Below are positions 35,175 to 45,676 of a stretch of 64,000 nucleotides of DNA, one piece after another. Origin of the DNA: an uncultured Opitutia bacterium (GTDB lineage Bacteria > Verrucomicrobiota > Verrucomicrobiia > Opitutales > UBA953); the NCBI GenBank assembly GCA_945957395.1, contig CAMFKE010000002.1:62001-126000 (forward strand), written 5' to 3'. The notes beneath the pieces were generated by a model that was not told where the DNA came from, made no database searches, and saw only the letters and a program-made list of their open reading frames with translations. A program made the translations under genes and the position numbers. The first letter of the stretch is position 1, and each line of letters opens with the position of its first letter.

Positions 35175-35831
35175 ATGCCCAACGCCATCGACGACCTGAT
35201 CGCCACCGTTGCCCGCCTGCGCGGCCCCGGCGGCTGCCCCTGGGACATCGAACAGACCCACCGGTCCATCTGCGACTGTCTCATCGAGGAGGTGTCCGAG
35301 CTGCTCGACACCATCGACCGCGACGACATGCCGCACATGCGCGAGGAACTCGGCGACCTGCTCCTGCATGTGGTCATGCACACCCAGATGGCGACCGAGA
35401 CGGGCGATTTCACCTTCGAGGACGTGGCCCGCGAGATCAACGAGAAGATGATCCGGCGCCACCCGCATGTCTTCGGCCCCGACGCCCTGCCCGATTCCGC
35501 CGCCGTGCTGAAGAAGTGGGACGAGATCAAGGCCGGCGAAAAGAAGAACGGCCCCAAGAACGACGGGCCCTTCAAGGACCTTCACGCCTCACTCTCCAGC
35601 GTGCTCACCGCCCGCGAGGTCTGGAAACAAGTGGAGAAGAAGAACCTCCCCCACGCGCGCACCGTGGACGACGCGACCGTCGCCTCGCTGACCGTCGGGC
35701 TCGACGAGGACAAGGCCGGCAAGGCCCTCTTTGAATTGGTGGCCGCCTGCCGCAAGGCCGGCGTGGACCCGGAATCGGCGCTGCGCCGCCACACGCAGAA
35801 GGTGAAGGACGAGGCCGAATCCAAGGCGTAG
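35175..35831 (+). CDS. mazG: Nucleoside triphosphate pyrophosphohydrolase
   Basis: Hydrolyses NTPs to NMP and PPi as a house-cleaning enzyme. 218 residues. The MazG domain starts RLRGPGGCPWDIEQTHRSI, followed by the metal-binding ExxE-12-28-ExxD pattern in LIEEVSELLD and MREELGDLLL, and RRHPHVFG. Slightly shorter than E. coli MazG (263), with a single full domain and a degenerate second half. An inverted repeat lies between it and the next gene. Confidence 0.94.
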   Translation: MPNAIDDLIATVARLRGPGGCPWDIEQTHRSICDCLIEEVSELLDTIDRDDMPHMREELGDLLLHVVMHTQMATETGDFTFEDVAREINEKMIRRHPHVFGPDALPDSAAVLKKWDEIKAGEKKNGPKNDGPFKDLHASLSSVLTAREVWKQVEKKNLPHARTVDDATVASLTVGLDEDKAGKALFELVAACRKAGVDPESALRRHTQKVKDEAESKA

Positions 35832-35837
35832 CGCAAA

Positions 35838-35905
35838 TTGCGGAGTGCGGAATAGCCGCAGCCGGGACTCCGTTCTGCAGTCCGCACTCTGAAATCCGCA
35901 CTCCC
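35838..35905. repeat. Word-based inverted repeat between mazG and the YgjP-like gene
   Basis: GGAGTGCGGA (35842-35851) is the perfect complement of 35895-35904; the right arm repeats the word twice (TCCGCACTC at 35881 and 35895). It fills nearly the whole 81-bp gap. Confidence 0.75.
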
Positions 35906-35912
35906 CCCTTCG

Positions 35913-36677
35913 ATGTTTTCGCCGCCGCCCGCAGCGTTGCCCGACTTCCTGGAGGTCGTCGTCAACGGCGAGCGCGTGCGCGTGCCCGTGGTTTTCGAGC
36001 GCTCGGAAAAGGCCTCGCGGCTGCGCCTCACGCTGCGCGCCGGACCCAAGGCGCGCGTCGTCGTGCCGCGTCACGCCTCGGCCGCCGAGGCGCTGCGCTT
36101 CGCCGACGCTCACCGCGACTGGCTGGCGCGCGCGCTGGGCCGGCTCGGACCCGCCGGCGAAGACTCGGTCGGCGCGCACCTGGCGAAGTTCCCCTGGGTG
36201 AGCGTGGCGGGCAAACTCTGCTCGCTTGAGGCCACGAGCGCCCCCGGGCGCCCTTTCCTCGTCTACCGCGAAGGCGAGGAACTCGTGATTTTCCGCCATC
36301 GCGACGGCGACCACGCCGAGGGCGACCTGCGCCTGCTGCTGCGACGACTCGCCGCCGAGACCCTGCCGGGGCGCACCGCCTGGCTGGCGCAAAAGGCAGG
36401 ACTGCGCATCGGACGCGTGACCGTGCGCGACCAGCGCGGCCGCTGGGGCTCCTGCAGTTCCACCGGCGCGGTGTCGCTGAACTGGCGCCTCGTGCTGCTG
36501 CCCCCGGCCCTCCAGGACCATGTGATCCTGCACGAGCTCGCTCACCGCGTGCATCTCGACCACTCCGACAGTTTCTGGCGCCAACTCGCCGCCTGGGACC
36601 CCGACTGGCGCACCAACGACCGGACGCTCACCCGGGACTGGGGCCGCCTCATGGACCTCGCCCGCGACGACGACTGA
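35913..36677 (+). CDS. YgjP-like (DUF45) zinc metallopeptidase
   Basis: 254 residues. C-terminal signature: VRDQRGRWGSCSSTGAVSLN, then LHELAHRVHLDHSDSFW, giving the HExxH zinc motif at residues 207-211 with a third histidine shortly after. The family is predicted cytoplasmic metallopeptidases, sometimes encoded near restriction enzymes; none is present here. The N-terminal half has the usual small beta domain (RLRLTLRAGPKARVVVPR). Confidence 0.88.
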   Translation: MFSPPPAALPDFLEVVVNGERVRVPVVFERSEKASRLRLTLRAGPKARVVVPRHASAAEALRFADAHRDWLARALGRLGPAGEDSVGAHLAKFPWVSVAGKLCSLEATSAPGRPFLVYREGEELVIFRHRDGDHAEGDLRLLLRRLAAETLPGRTAWLAQKAGLRIGRVTVRDQRGRWGSCSSTGAVSLNWRLVLLPPALQDHVILHELAHRVHLDHSDSFWRQLAAWDPDWRTNDRTLTRDWGRLMDLARDDD

Positions 36678-36832
36678 CCTCGCTGGCTTTCCACCCTCAA
36701 GAAAATCACCCGCTGCGGGTCGCCCGCCGGGCCAGTGCTCAAGCGAGTCGGCGATACATCGGCCCCCCGTCCGGGCAAACGGTGGTTTGACTCCGCGGCC
36801 TCTAAGCGTTTCCCCACACACCTTTTTAAGCC

Positions 36833-37942
36833 ATGTACTTCAACACCGACGACCTGCGCATCCGCGCCCGACGCCCGCTCGTTTCCCCCGCCATCGTGCT
36901 CGACGAGCTCCGCCTCTCCGAGTCCGGCACCGAGTTTGTGACTTCGGCCCGCCGCCAGGTCGCCGCCGCCCTGCGCCGCGAGGACGACCGCCTCGTGGTC
37001 ATCGTGGGCCCCTGCTCCATCCACGACACCAAGGCCGCCAACGAGTACGCCACGCGCCTGCTGCCGCTCATCGCCAAGCACGAGAAGGACCTCGTGATCG
37101 TCATGCGCGTGTACTTCGAGAAGCCCCGCACCACCGTGGGCTGGAAGGGCCTCATCAACGACCCGCGCATCGACGGCACCTTCCGCATCAACGACGGTCT
37201 GCGCCTGGCGCGCAAGGTGCTCCTCGATGTCACCGAGCTGGGCGTGCCCGCCGCGACCGAGTTCCTCGACACCATCTCGCCCCAGTACACCGCCGACCTC
37301 GTGAGCTACGGCGCCATCGGCGCGCGCACCACGGAAAGCCAGGTGCACCGCGAGCTCGCCTCCGGCCTGTCCATGCCCGTGGGCTTCAAGAACGCCACCG
37401 ACGGCGGCGTGCAGATCGCCGTGGACGCCGTGACCTCGGCGCGCAACGGCCACTGGTTCACCTCCGTCACCAAGGACGGCGTGGCCGCCATCTTCCAGAC
37501 CTCCGGCAACGAGGACGCGCACATCATCCTGCGCGGCGGTTCGCGCACCGGCACCAACTACGACGCGAAGTCCGTGGCCGACGCGGCCGCGCTGCTGGAG
37601 AAGGCCAAGCTGCCCGAATCCATCGTCATCGACTGCTCGCACGGCAACAGCTCGAAGGACCACAACCGCCAGCCGGTCGTGGCCGCCGACATCGCCGCGC
37701 AGATCGCGGGCGGCTCGCGCGCCATCACCGGAGTGATGATCGAGTCGAACCTCGTGGCGGGTAACCAGAAGTGGACCGGCCCGGAGACCGCCGTTTACGG
37801 CCAGTCCATCACCGACGCGTGCATCTCGTTCGAGCAGACCGTGCCCGTGCTCGAGCAACTCGCCGAAGCCGTGCGCGCCCGCCGCGCCCACCGCGCCGCC
37901 CACGGCCACCCCGCCGCCTCCGCCCACGCGCAGGTGAAGTGA
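36833..37942 (+). CDS. aroF: 3-deoxy-7-phosphoheptulonate synthase (DAHP synthase, AroFGH type)
   Basis: First step of the shikimate pathway: condenses phosphoenolpyruvate and erythrose 4-phosphate. 369 residues, type I alpha family. Motifs: IVGPCSIHD, MRVYFEKPRTTVGWKGLINDP split at residues about 85-105, EFLDTISPQY, GARTTESQVHRELASGLSMP and DCSHGNSSKDH with metal ligands. An N-terminal extension of the feedback-regulated class is present; which amino acid inhibits it cannot be told. It stands alone with its own terminator. Confidence 0.96.
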   Translation: MYFNTDDLRIRARRPLVSPAIVLDELRLSESGTEFVTSARRQVAAALRREDDRLVVIVGPCSIHDTKAANEYATRLLPLIAKHEKDLVIVMRVYFEKPRTTVGWKGLINDPRIDGTFRINDGLRLARKVLLDVTELGVPAATEFLDTISPQYTADLVSYGAIGARTTESQVHRELASGLSMPVGFKNATDGGVQIAVDAVTSARNGHWFTSVTKDGVAAIFQTSGNEDAHIILRGGSRTGTNYDAKSVADAAALLEKAKLPESIVIDCSHGNSSKDHNRQPVVAADIAAQIAGGSRAITGVMIESNLVAGNQKWTGPETAVYGQSITDACISFEQTVPVLEQLAEAVRARRAHRAAHGHPAASAHAQVK

Positions 37943-37975
37943 TTTTCGGGCGGGCTCTCCCCGCTCGGAAAAAAC

Positions 37976-38015
37976 AAAACGCCGGAGACGCCCCCATCGG
38001 GCTCTCCGGCGTTTT
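37976..38015 (+). terminator. Terminator between aroF and the TerB-like gene
   Basis: Stem arms AAAACGCCGGAGA and TCTCCGGCGTTTT with a 14-base loop; A-run before and T-run after make it usable on both strands between convergent genes. Confidence 0.88.
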
Positions 38016-38061
38016 GCGTTTGCGATCGGATGCGTAAAGCGCGCGCCCGACGAGGGCGATT

Positions 38062-38481
38062 TCAGGCCGCCGGGTCGTAGCGGTTTTCGCGCGTAAGCTC
38101 GTCGACGAGCGCCATCTCCACCGGCAGGGTGCGCCCGTCGGCGGCCACGATCTTCTCGCAAAGCCGTAGGGCCCGCTGCCGCGTGGTCGCATCGGCCAGG
38201 CGTACGGAAATGTCCCGAACATACGCCCGATGAAACTCCGGCTCGTTGCGCGCCCGACGCGCCTTGGCGACGGATTCCAGGACATAGTCTTTCAGGCTCA
38301 CGGAGCCTTCCCATCGCAGACGGGCCGTCCATTCCTCAATCAGATCCTCCTCGGCGATGACGGGGCGTCCGTCGACCAGCATGCAGTAGTGCATCGCGTC
38401 GAGGATGGCCTCGCGCTGCTCCTGCTTGAGAAAATCGGTTGTGCCTACGGAGGTGGCGAGAAGCTTACTGAAGCGGCGCAT
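38062..38481 (-). CDS. TerB-like small protein
   Basis: 139 residues from the ATG at 38481. All-helical with the spaced pattern DAMHYCMLVDGRPVIAEEDL followed later by LRLCEKIVAADGRTLPVEMA, the paired 'D-G-x-x-x-x-E' turns of TerB-like/DUF533 folds. The usual second acidic position is partly replaced. Function unknown; the tellurite-resistance name reflects fold only. Assignment is tentative. Confidence 0.65.
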   Translation of the reverse strand: MRRFSKLLATSVGTTDFLKQEQREAILDAMHYCMLVDGRPVIAEEDLIEEWTARLRWEGSVSLKDYVLESVAKARRARNEPEFHRAYVRDISVRLADATTRQRALRLCEKIVAADGRTLPVEMALVDELTRENRYDPAA

Positions 38482-38719
38482 GGGGGGTGTTCTCGAATAA
38501 GGGCTAAGAAGATTTCCCTTCCGTTTTTTTGAACGCCCGGAGGGAGTCACTTCCATACTTTTGATAAAACCTGCCGCCCCGGCGAGGCGCCCTCAGCGGC
38601 GCTCCCGCACCCGCGCTTCAGAGACATCCGCCGCGCCCCCTTCGCGGCTTATCACTTCCGCCCCGGCCGCCATTTTTCTTGCAGGCCGGATACGCCGCAC
38701 AAGGTTTTGACACTTTCCC

Positions 38720-40267
<1,548 letters not shown>

Positions 40268-40304
40268 GGCGCCCGGGCCTCATCCGCCCGCCGCCTTAAA
40301 CAAG

Positions 40305-40333
40305 AAAGCCTCCCGTCGCCGGGAGGCTTTTTT
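40305..40333 (+). terminator. Rho-independent terminator after purH
   Basis: Stem AAAGCCTCCCG with its complement, a three-base loop and a run of six T, 38 bases after the purH stop. Confidence 0.9.
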
Positions 40334-40388
40334 GCTTTTCGCATTCGCCAAAAACCTTGGCCGACGCGGAGCCCGTGCGAACTGGAAA

Positions 40389-40488
40389 TCACCGCATAGA
40401 CCGCAAAGACCGCAGAGTTTCCCCAAGGCCCAATCGGCCAAAGGCCCTCCACGATCGTCCTCTGCGGTCTCCGCGGTCTCTGCGGTGA
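40389..40488. repeat. Long inverted repeat with 9-base internal period
   Basis: Left arm 40389-40417 and right arm 40460-40488 are complementary at 26 of 29 positions, with a 42-base loop. Each arm is three tandem copies of a 9-base word (ACCGCATAG, ACCGCAAAG, ACCGCAGAG on the left; the complement of ACCGCAGAG/ACCGCGGAG on the right). It lies in the 290-bp gap between the convergent purH and sufD genes, beyond the purH terminator; I see no ORF there. Confidence 0.9.
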
Positions 40489-40557
40489 ATCTCGAAAAGA
40501 AAAAAGGCGCCGGGGGTGAGCCGAACGCCTTTTGCGGGATGGATTCGAAGCGGCGCG

Positions 40558-41898
40558 TTACGCGGAGGCGGCGGCGCGGCGGCGGAACTTGGCGTGGACG
40601 AAGTCGCGCAGCACGGCGGCGAGTTCGTCGTTATCCACCTTTTCGATGATTTCCTCGAAGAAGCCGAAGACGAGCAGCTCCTTGGCGGTCTCGCGGTGGA
40701 TGCCGCGGGCCAGGAAGTAGAACAGTTCGGATTCGTCGAGCTGGGCGGTGGTGGCGCCGTGGGAGCACTTCACATCGTTGGCTTCGATCTCCAGTCCCGG
40801 CAGCGAGTTGGCCTCGGCGTCGCCCGAGAGCAGCAGGTTGCGGTTGGTCTGGTAGGCGTCGGTCTGCTGGGCGTCGGGCGCCACGCGGATCATGCCGGAG
40901 AAGATGGTGCGGGCGCCGTCGAGCAGGGCGTTCTTGTAGAGCAGGTCGGAGAAGGCGCCGGGGGCGTTGTGCTCCTGGAAGGTGCGCTGGTCGAACTCCT
41001 GGCGGTTGTCCGCGACGGTGAGGCCGTAGAGGTTGACCTTGGCGGCCTTGCCATGGATGCGCACGGCGCTCTCGAAACGGGCGCGCTTGCCGCCGAGGTT
41101 GACGGCCACGGTGGTCACTTCGGCGTCGCTGCCGGCGTGGGTGCAGTCGATCTGGTGCGAGTGCACGGTCTCGTTCCAGTTCTGCACGACCTTGCGGAAG
41201 ACACCGGCGCCGTGGGCGGCGTGGATGTCGGAGGCGGACACGGCGAGCGCCTGGGCGGTGGCGGTGTCGGACATGAAGAAGTCGACGACGGAGACCTTGG
41301 CGTTGGCCTCGGCCACCACGAGGGCGTGGGGGAAGAAGGCGGCGTCGGGGGCGACGGACCAGTTGTAGATGACGAAGGGCTTCTCGATGACGACGCCTTC
41401 GGGCACATACAGGACATAGCCGGACTCGCAGTAGGCCTGGTGCAGGGCGAGGAACTTGTCGCCGCCGAGGTTGGTGCCGGACTTGAGCAGGTACTTCTCG
41501 AGGAGCGCCGGGCGGCGCTTCACGGCTTCGGCGAGGGGCTCGAAGATCACGCCCTGCGCGGCGAGTTCGGCGGAGATGCCGGTGGCGTGCACGAGGTGGC
41601 CGTCGGCGAACACGAGGCGCGCGGAGGCGTCGTCGACGAGGTGGGACTTCTCGGCGATGCGCGAGCGGGCGGCGGCGGAGGGCTCGGCGGCGAGGTTGAA
41701 GCCGTCGAGGGTGACCTCGGCGGTGTTGGCGAAGCGCCACTTCTCATCGAGACGGCGCGGCATGGGCAGGGAGCGGAAACGCTCCCAGCCGGACTTGCGC
41801 AGGTCGGCGAAGGCGCCCTGGGGGGCCCAGGGGCGCAGGGCGGCGGAGAAGGCCTCGTCGGAGGCGATGGGGGAAGAGGGAATGGTGGCGTTGGACAT
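40558..41898 (-). CDS. sufD: Fe-S cluster assembly protein SufD
   Basis: Scaffold partner of SufB in the SufBC2D complex. 446 residues. The N-terminal helical part (ADLRKSGWERFRSLPMPRR, DEKWRFANTAEVTLDGF) precedes the right-handed beta-helix core and the C-terminal conserved LEIEANDVKCSHGATTAQLD, then FYFLARGIHRETAKELLVFG, family-typical for SufB/D. Last gene of fur-sufC-sufB-sufD; 173 bp separate it from sufB and contain an inverted repeat. Confidence 0.96.
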   Translation of the reverse strand: MSNATIPSSPIASDEAFSAALRPWAPQGAFADLRKSGWERFRSLPMPRRLDEKWRFANTAEVTLDGFNLAAEPSAAARSRIAEKSHLVDDASARLVFADGHLVHATGISAELAAQGVIFEPLAEAVKRRPALLEKYLLKSGTNLGGDKFLALHQAYCESGYVLYVPEGVVIEKPFVIYNWSVAPDAAFFPHALVVAEANAKVSVVDFFMSDTATAQALAVSASDIHAAHGAGVFRKVVQNWNETVHSHQIDCTHAGSDAEVTTVAVNLGGKRARFESAVRIHGKAAKVNLYGLTVADNRQEFDQRTFQEHNAPGAFSDLLYKNALLDGARTIFSGMIRVAPDAQQTDAYQTNRNLLLSGDAEANSLPGLEIEANDVKCSHGATTAQLDESELFYFLARGIHRETAKELLVFGFFEEIIEKVDNDELAAVLRDFVHAKFRRRAAASA

Positions 41899-41932
41899 GG
41901 TGGGATGTCGCGTGGGATGATGGAGGCGAAGT

Positions 41933-42066
41933 CAGAGTGCAGATTGCGGATTGCAAAAGTGGCCGGGCGGGCCGGCGCGTGCGGAAGGGTTTTCGAAAGA
42001 ACCTCGGTATCGGCCGCGCAAGCGCGGCGCACTTTTGCCCTATGCCTTTTGCACTTTGCCTTGCGG
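41933..42066. repeat. Word-based inverted repeat between sufB and sufD
   Basis: The core GCAAAAGTG (41953-41961) is the perfect complement of 42030-42038. Both arms are extended by reiterated related words (AGTGCAGATTGCGGATTGC on the left; TGCCTTTTGCACTTTGCC on the right). Confidence 0.7.
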
Positions 42067-42071
42067 CGGCG

Positions 42072-43511
42072 TTAGCCGACGGAGCCTTCCATCTCGAGTT
42101 CGATGAGGCGCTTGAGCTCGACGGAGTACTCCATGGGGAACTCCTTCACGAGGTCGTTGACGAAGCCGTTGACGGCCAGCGACATGGCTTCGCCTTCGGA
42201 GAGGCCGCGCTGCATCATGTAGAAGATCTGGTCGGCGGAGACCTTCGAGACGGACGCCTCGTGCTGCACGCTGTTCTGCGTGCCGCGCACGGTGATGGCC
42301 GGGTAGGTGTCGGTGCGGCTGTTGGTGTTGATCAGCAGCGCGTCGCACTCGGTGTTGTTTTTGCAGCCCGAGAGCGACTTGGGCATGACAACCTGGCCGC
42401 GGTAGGTGGAGCGGCCGTCGAGGACCGAGATGGACTTGGAGATGATGTTGGAGGTCGTGTCGGAGGCGGCGTGAATCATCTTCGCGCCGGTGTCCTGGTG
42501 CTGGCCGTGCGAGGCCAGGGCGATGGAGATGACCTCGCCGCGGGCCTTCTCGCCCTTGAGCACGACGCCCGGGTACTTCATGGTGAGGCGCGAACCGATG
42601 TTGCAGTCGATCCAGCGCACCTCGGCGCCCTCCTCGGCCATGCCGCGCTTGGTCACGAGGTTGAAGACGTTGTTGGACCAGTTCTGCACCGTGATGTACT
42701 GGATCTTGGCGCCCTTGAGGGCGACGAGCTCCACGACGGCGGAGTGCAGGGTGGCGGTCTCGAACTTGGGGGCGGTGCAGCCTTCCATGTAGGTGACCTC
42801 GGCGCCCTCGTCGGCGATGATGAGGGTGCGCTCGAACTGGCCGAAGTTCTCGGCGTTGATGCGGAAGTAGGCCTGGAGGGGGGCGGCGACCTTGACGCCC
42901 TTGGGCACGTAGATGAACGAGCCGCCGGAGAACACCGCGGAGTTCAGCGCGGAGAACTTGTTGTCACCGATGGGGATGACCTTGCCGAAGTACTTGCGGA
43001 AAATCTCGGGGTGGTCGCGCAGGCCCTCGGTGGGGCCGACGAAGATGACGCCGAGCTTCTCGAGGTCCTCCTTCATGCGCGAATAGGAGGCCTCGGAGTC
43101 GAACTGGGCCTCGACGCCGGCGAGGAACTTGCGCTCCTGCTCGGGGATGCCGAGGCGCTCGAAGGTGGCCTTCACATCGTCGGGGACCTCGTCCCAGGTG
43201 CGCGCGGGCTTCTGGCCCTTGGCGAGGTAGTAACGGATGTTGTCGAAGACGATGTTATCGAGGTCCTTGGTGGCCCAGTGCGTGGGCATGGGCTTGGACT
43301 CGAAAATTTTGAGGGCCTTGTGGCGGAACTCGCGCACCCACTCGTCCTCGCCCTTCACCTTGGCGATGTAGTCGATGACACCGGGGTTGAGACCCACGCC
43401 GGCGTCGTAGGCGTAGTCTTCGGCGTATTTGAAATTGCCCTTCTCGCGGTCGATATCGATCGCGGCGGAGGTGGCGTCGGGGGCCTGGTTTTCTTGGTCC
43501 TGATCGGACAT
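42072..43511 (-). CDS. sufB: Fe-S cluster assembly protein SufB
   Basis: Scaffold on which Fe-S clusters are built, in complex with SufC and SufD. 479 residues, usual length. Characteristic stretches: [11 protein letters not shown]-like start region, [23 protein letters not shown] split over about residues 140-165, [44 protein letters not shown] and the C-terminal [20 protein letters not shown] with conserved Glu and His. 159 bp lie between it and sufC. Confidence 0.97.
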   Translation of the reverse strand: MSDQDQENQAPDATSAAIDIDREKGNFKYAEDYAYDAGVGLNPGVIDYIAKVKGEDEWVREFRHKALKIFESKPMPTHWATKDLDNIVFDNIRYYLAKGQKPARTWDEVPDDVKATFERLGIPEQERKFLAGVEAQFDSEASYSRMKEDLEKLGVIFVGPTEGLRDHPEIFRKYFGKVIPIGDNKFSALNSAVFSGGSFIYVPKGVKVAAPLQAYFRINAENFGQFERTLIIADEGAEVTYMEGCTAPKFETATLHSAVVELVALKGAKIQYITVQNWSNNVFNLVTKRGMAEEGAEVRWIDCNIGSRLTMKYPGVVLKGEKARGEVISIALASHGQHQDTGAKMIHAASDTTSNIISKSISVLDGRSTYRGQVVMPKSLSGCKNNTECDALLINTNSRTDTYPAITVRGTQNSVQHEASVSKVSADQIFYMMQRGLSEGEAMSLAVNGFVNDLVKEFPMEYSVELKRLIELEMEGSVG

Positions 43512-43528
43512 GACTGTAAAAAGTTGAA

Positions 43529-43650
43529 GTGAGAGAGTGAGGGGGGGGTGAGAAAGTGAGAGAGTCGGAGTGAAAAGGGTGTTCGGCCGTCGCGGGCGAC
43601 GCTGACGAACTATCTCACCGCTTACTTTCTCCCTTTCTCACTCTCTTGAG
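43529..43650. repeat. Word-based inverted repeat between sufC and sufB
   Basis: Left arm 43529-43566 is built of GTGAGAGAGT and GTGAGAAAGT words around an 8-G run (43541-43548); right arm 43610-43650 is the approximate complement (ACTTTCTCCCTTTCTCACTC). The order of words is not strictly collinear. Confidence 0.7.
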
Positions 43651-43670
43651 GATGGAAATCAGGCGGGCGC

Positions 43671-44435
<765 letters not shown>

Positions 44436-44496
44436 GTGGAAGAAAGGTGACAGGGTTCTGAAAGAGGTTGGGAGGAATGCGGTTCGCCACGGAGGC

Positions 44497-44958
44497 TCAG
44501 GCGCTTTTGCGCGCTTCGCCCGCAGCTTTTGCGTTTTCCGACACGGAGTCTCCGTGGAAGGATATCTCGATGCTGTCGGCGCGACAACCGGACGGCAGCA
44601 GGCGGCGCAGTTCGTCGAGCAGCGCCGAGGGAAGGTCGATGTCGAAGACGCGTCCCGTCCCGCGGTCGTGGAAGTGGGCGTGCTCGACCAGATTCGGGCA
44701 GTACCGGGAGGACTCGCGCTCATGGTTCACCTGACGCACGAGCCCGCACTGCACGAGGGTCTCGAGGCAGTTGTAAACCGTGGCCAGCGAGATGCCGGGC
44801 ATGTCCGACCTGGCGCGCGTGTAGACCTCGTCGGCAGTCGGGTGGTCGCGACGCTCCAGCAGCAGCGCGTACACCAGTTCGCGCTGCTTGGTCGAACGCA
44901 GCCCGCCGCGCGCCAACGCGCCGTCGAGGGTCGACTTGGACTGTGGAGAGAGGGTCAT
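44497..44958 (-). CDS. Fur/PerR-family regulator heading the suf operon
   Basis: 153 residues from the ATG at 44958. The winged helix is clear ([40 protein letters not shown]). The metal site region reads [10 protein letters not shown], but the structural CxxC pairs of typical Fur/Zur are missing, so the protein may resemble PerR/Irr-type members or lack structural zinc. It is the first gene of fur-sufC-sufB-sufD and probably links Fe-S assembly to iron or peroxide. A perfect 7-1-7 palindrome 2 bases upstream of the start suggests autoregulation. Confidence 0.9.
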   Translation of the reverse strand: MTLSPQSKSTLDGALARGGLRSTKQRELVYALLLERRDHPTADEVYTRARSDMPGISLATVYNCLETLVQCGLVRQVNHERESSRYCPNLVEHAHFHDRGTGRVFDIDLPSALLDELRRLLPSGCRADSIEISFHGDSVSENAKAAGEARKSA

Positions 44959-44960
44959 CT

Positions 44961-44975
44961 TTGGAATGATTCCAA
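44961..44975. promoter_or_regulatory. 7-1-7 palindrome upstream of fur-suf operon
   Basis: TTGGAAT-G-ATTCCAA is a perfect inverted repeat with the 7-1-7 geometry of Fur/PerR boxes. It ends 2 bases before the fur ATG, over the expected ribosome-binding position, so binding there would block transcription of the leader directly. Confidence 0.7.
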
Positions 44976-45009
44976 GACCCGGAACAAGACCGAGCGAAGC
45001 GCGGCGGGC

Positions 45010-45035
45010 AAACGGATTTTTCAAAAAAGCCGTTT
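45010..45035. promoter_or_regulatory. 26-bp AT-centred palindrome between ppnP and fur
   Basis: AAACGG and CCGTTT arms enclose TTTTT and AAAAA tracts, so the whole 26 bp is nearly self-complementary. It could be a weak terminator for ppnP or an operator; the short spacing of the A/T tracts does not fit a standard terminator. Confidence 0.4.
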
Positions 45036-45200
45036 CCGCCCAGCAAACATCTCTCCTGCGGGGCTACGGAGCCCGGTCGGGCCGCCGCCGTCGGTCGCCC
45101 GCATAGCGTTCACACGCCCCCCTCACCGACTTTCGAAAACCGATCAGACGGGGGCGAAATGACCGGGCGGCAACCGCCGTGATCGGTCACGACCGCGGCA

Positions 45201-45515
45201 TCACTTCAGGAACGAACACACGTACTGGGCGATGCCCGAGGAAACCGTCACCGTGAAACCGGACTTGGCGGGCACATCGAAGTGCGAACCGGCGGCGTAG
45301 GTGCTGGTGCGGGAGTCGCCGTCGAGCGTCACGGCGCAGACGCCGTCGACGATTTCCATGCGCTCGGCCGCGTCGGTGCCGAAGTGGAATGTGCCCGGGT
45401 AAATGAGGCCGAGGGTCTTCTTGGAGCCATCGGCGAAGAGGATGCTGTGCGAGACGACCTTGCCGTCGAAGTAGACATTCGCTTTGGCGAGCGCGGTGAC
45501 ATTGCTGTATTGCAT
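45201..45515 (-). CDS. ppnP: Pyrimidine/purine nucleoside phosphorylase
   Basis: Phosphorolysis of nucleosides to base and ribose 1-phosphate. 104 residues from the ATG at 45515, the typical start MQYSNVTALAKANVYFDGKV. Single cupin-like barrel; conserved LGLIYPGTFHFGTDAAERM and SHFDVPAKSGF match the former DUF1255 family. Divergent from metF with a 24-bp inverted repeat between. Confidence 0.95.
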   Translation of the reverse strand: MQYSNVTALAKANVYFDGKVVSHSILFADGSKKTLGLIYPGTFHFGTDAAERMEIVDGVCAVTLDGDSRTSTYAAGSHFDVPAKSGFTVTVSSGIAQYVCSFLK

Positions 45516-45641
45516 GGTGCGAAAGGGCTGCACGACCCTTCCGCCGACGCAAGCCGCCGCACGCGGGTCCCGCGCGCCCGAAAGAAGGCGGAAACAAACT
45601 CCGAAACCGCATTTTTCCTCGATCGAACCAAATGCACATTG

Positions 45642-45665
45642 ACGAATCAATCAATCGTGATTCGT
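45642..45665. promoter_or_regulatory. 24-bp inverted repeat upstream of metF
   Basis: Perfect arms ACGAATCA and TGATTCGT separated by 8 bases, ending 11 bases before the metF ATG, in the ppnP/metF divergent region. Probable operator for an unknown regulator. Confidence 0.6.
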
Positions 45666-45676
45666 AGATTCAACAC

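Noticed and set aside
40389-40488. CRISPR array
   Set aside because: The repeat unit is only 9 bases with no spacers, and no cas genes are near.
45516-45676. SAM or other riboswitch upstream of metF
   Set aside because: No conserved SAM-I/II/III core is visible; the only clear element is a short DNA palindrome close to the start codon.
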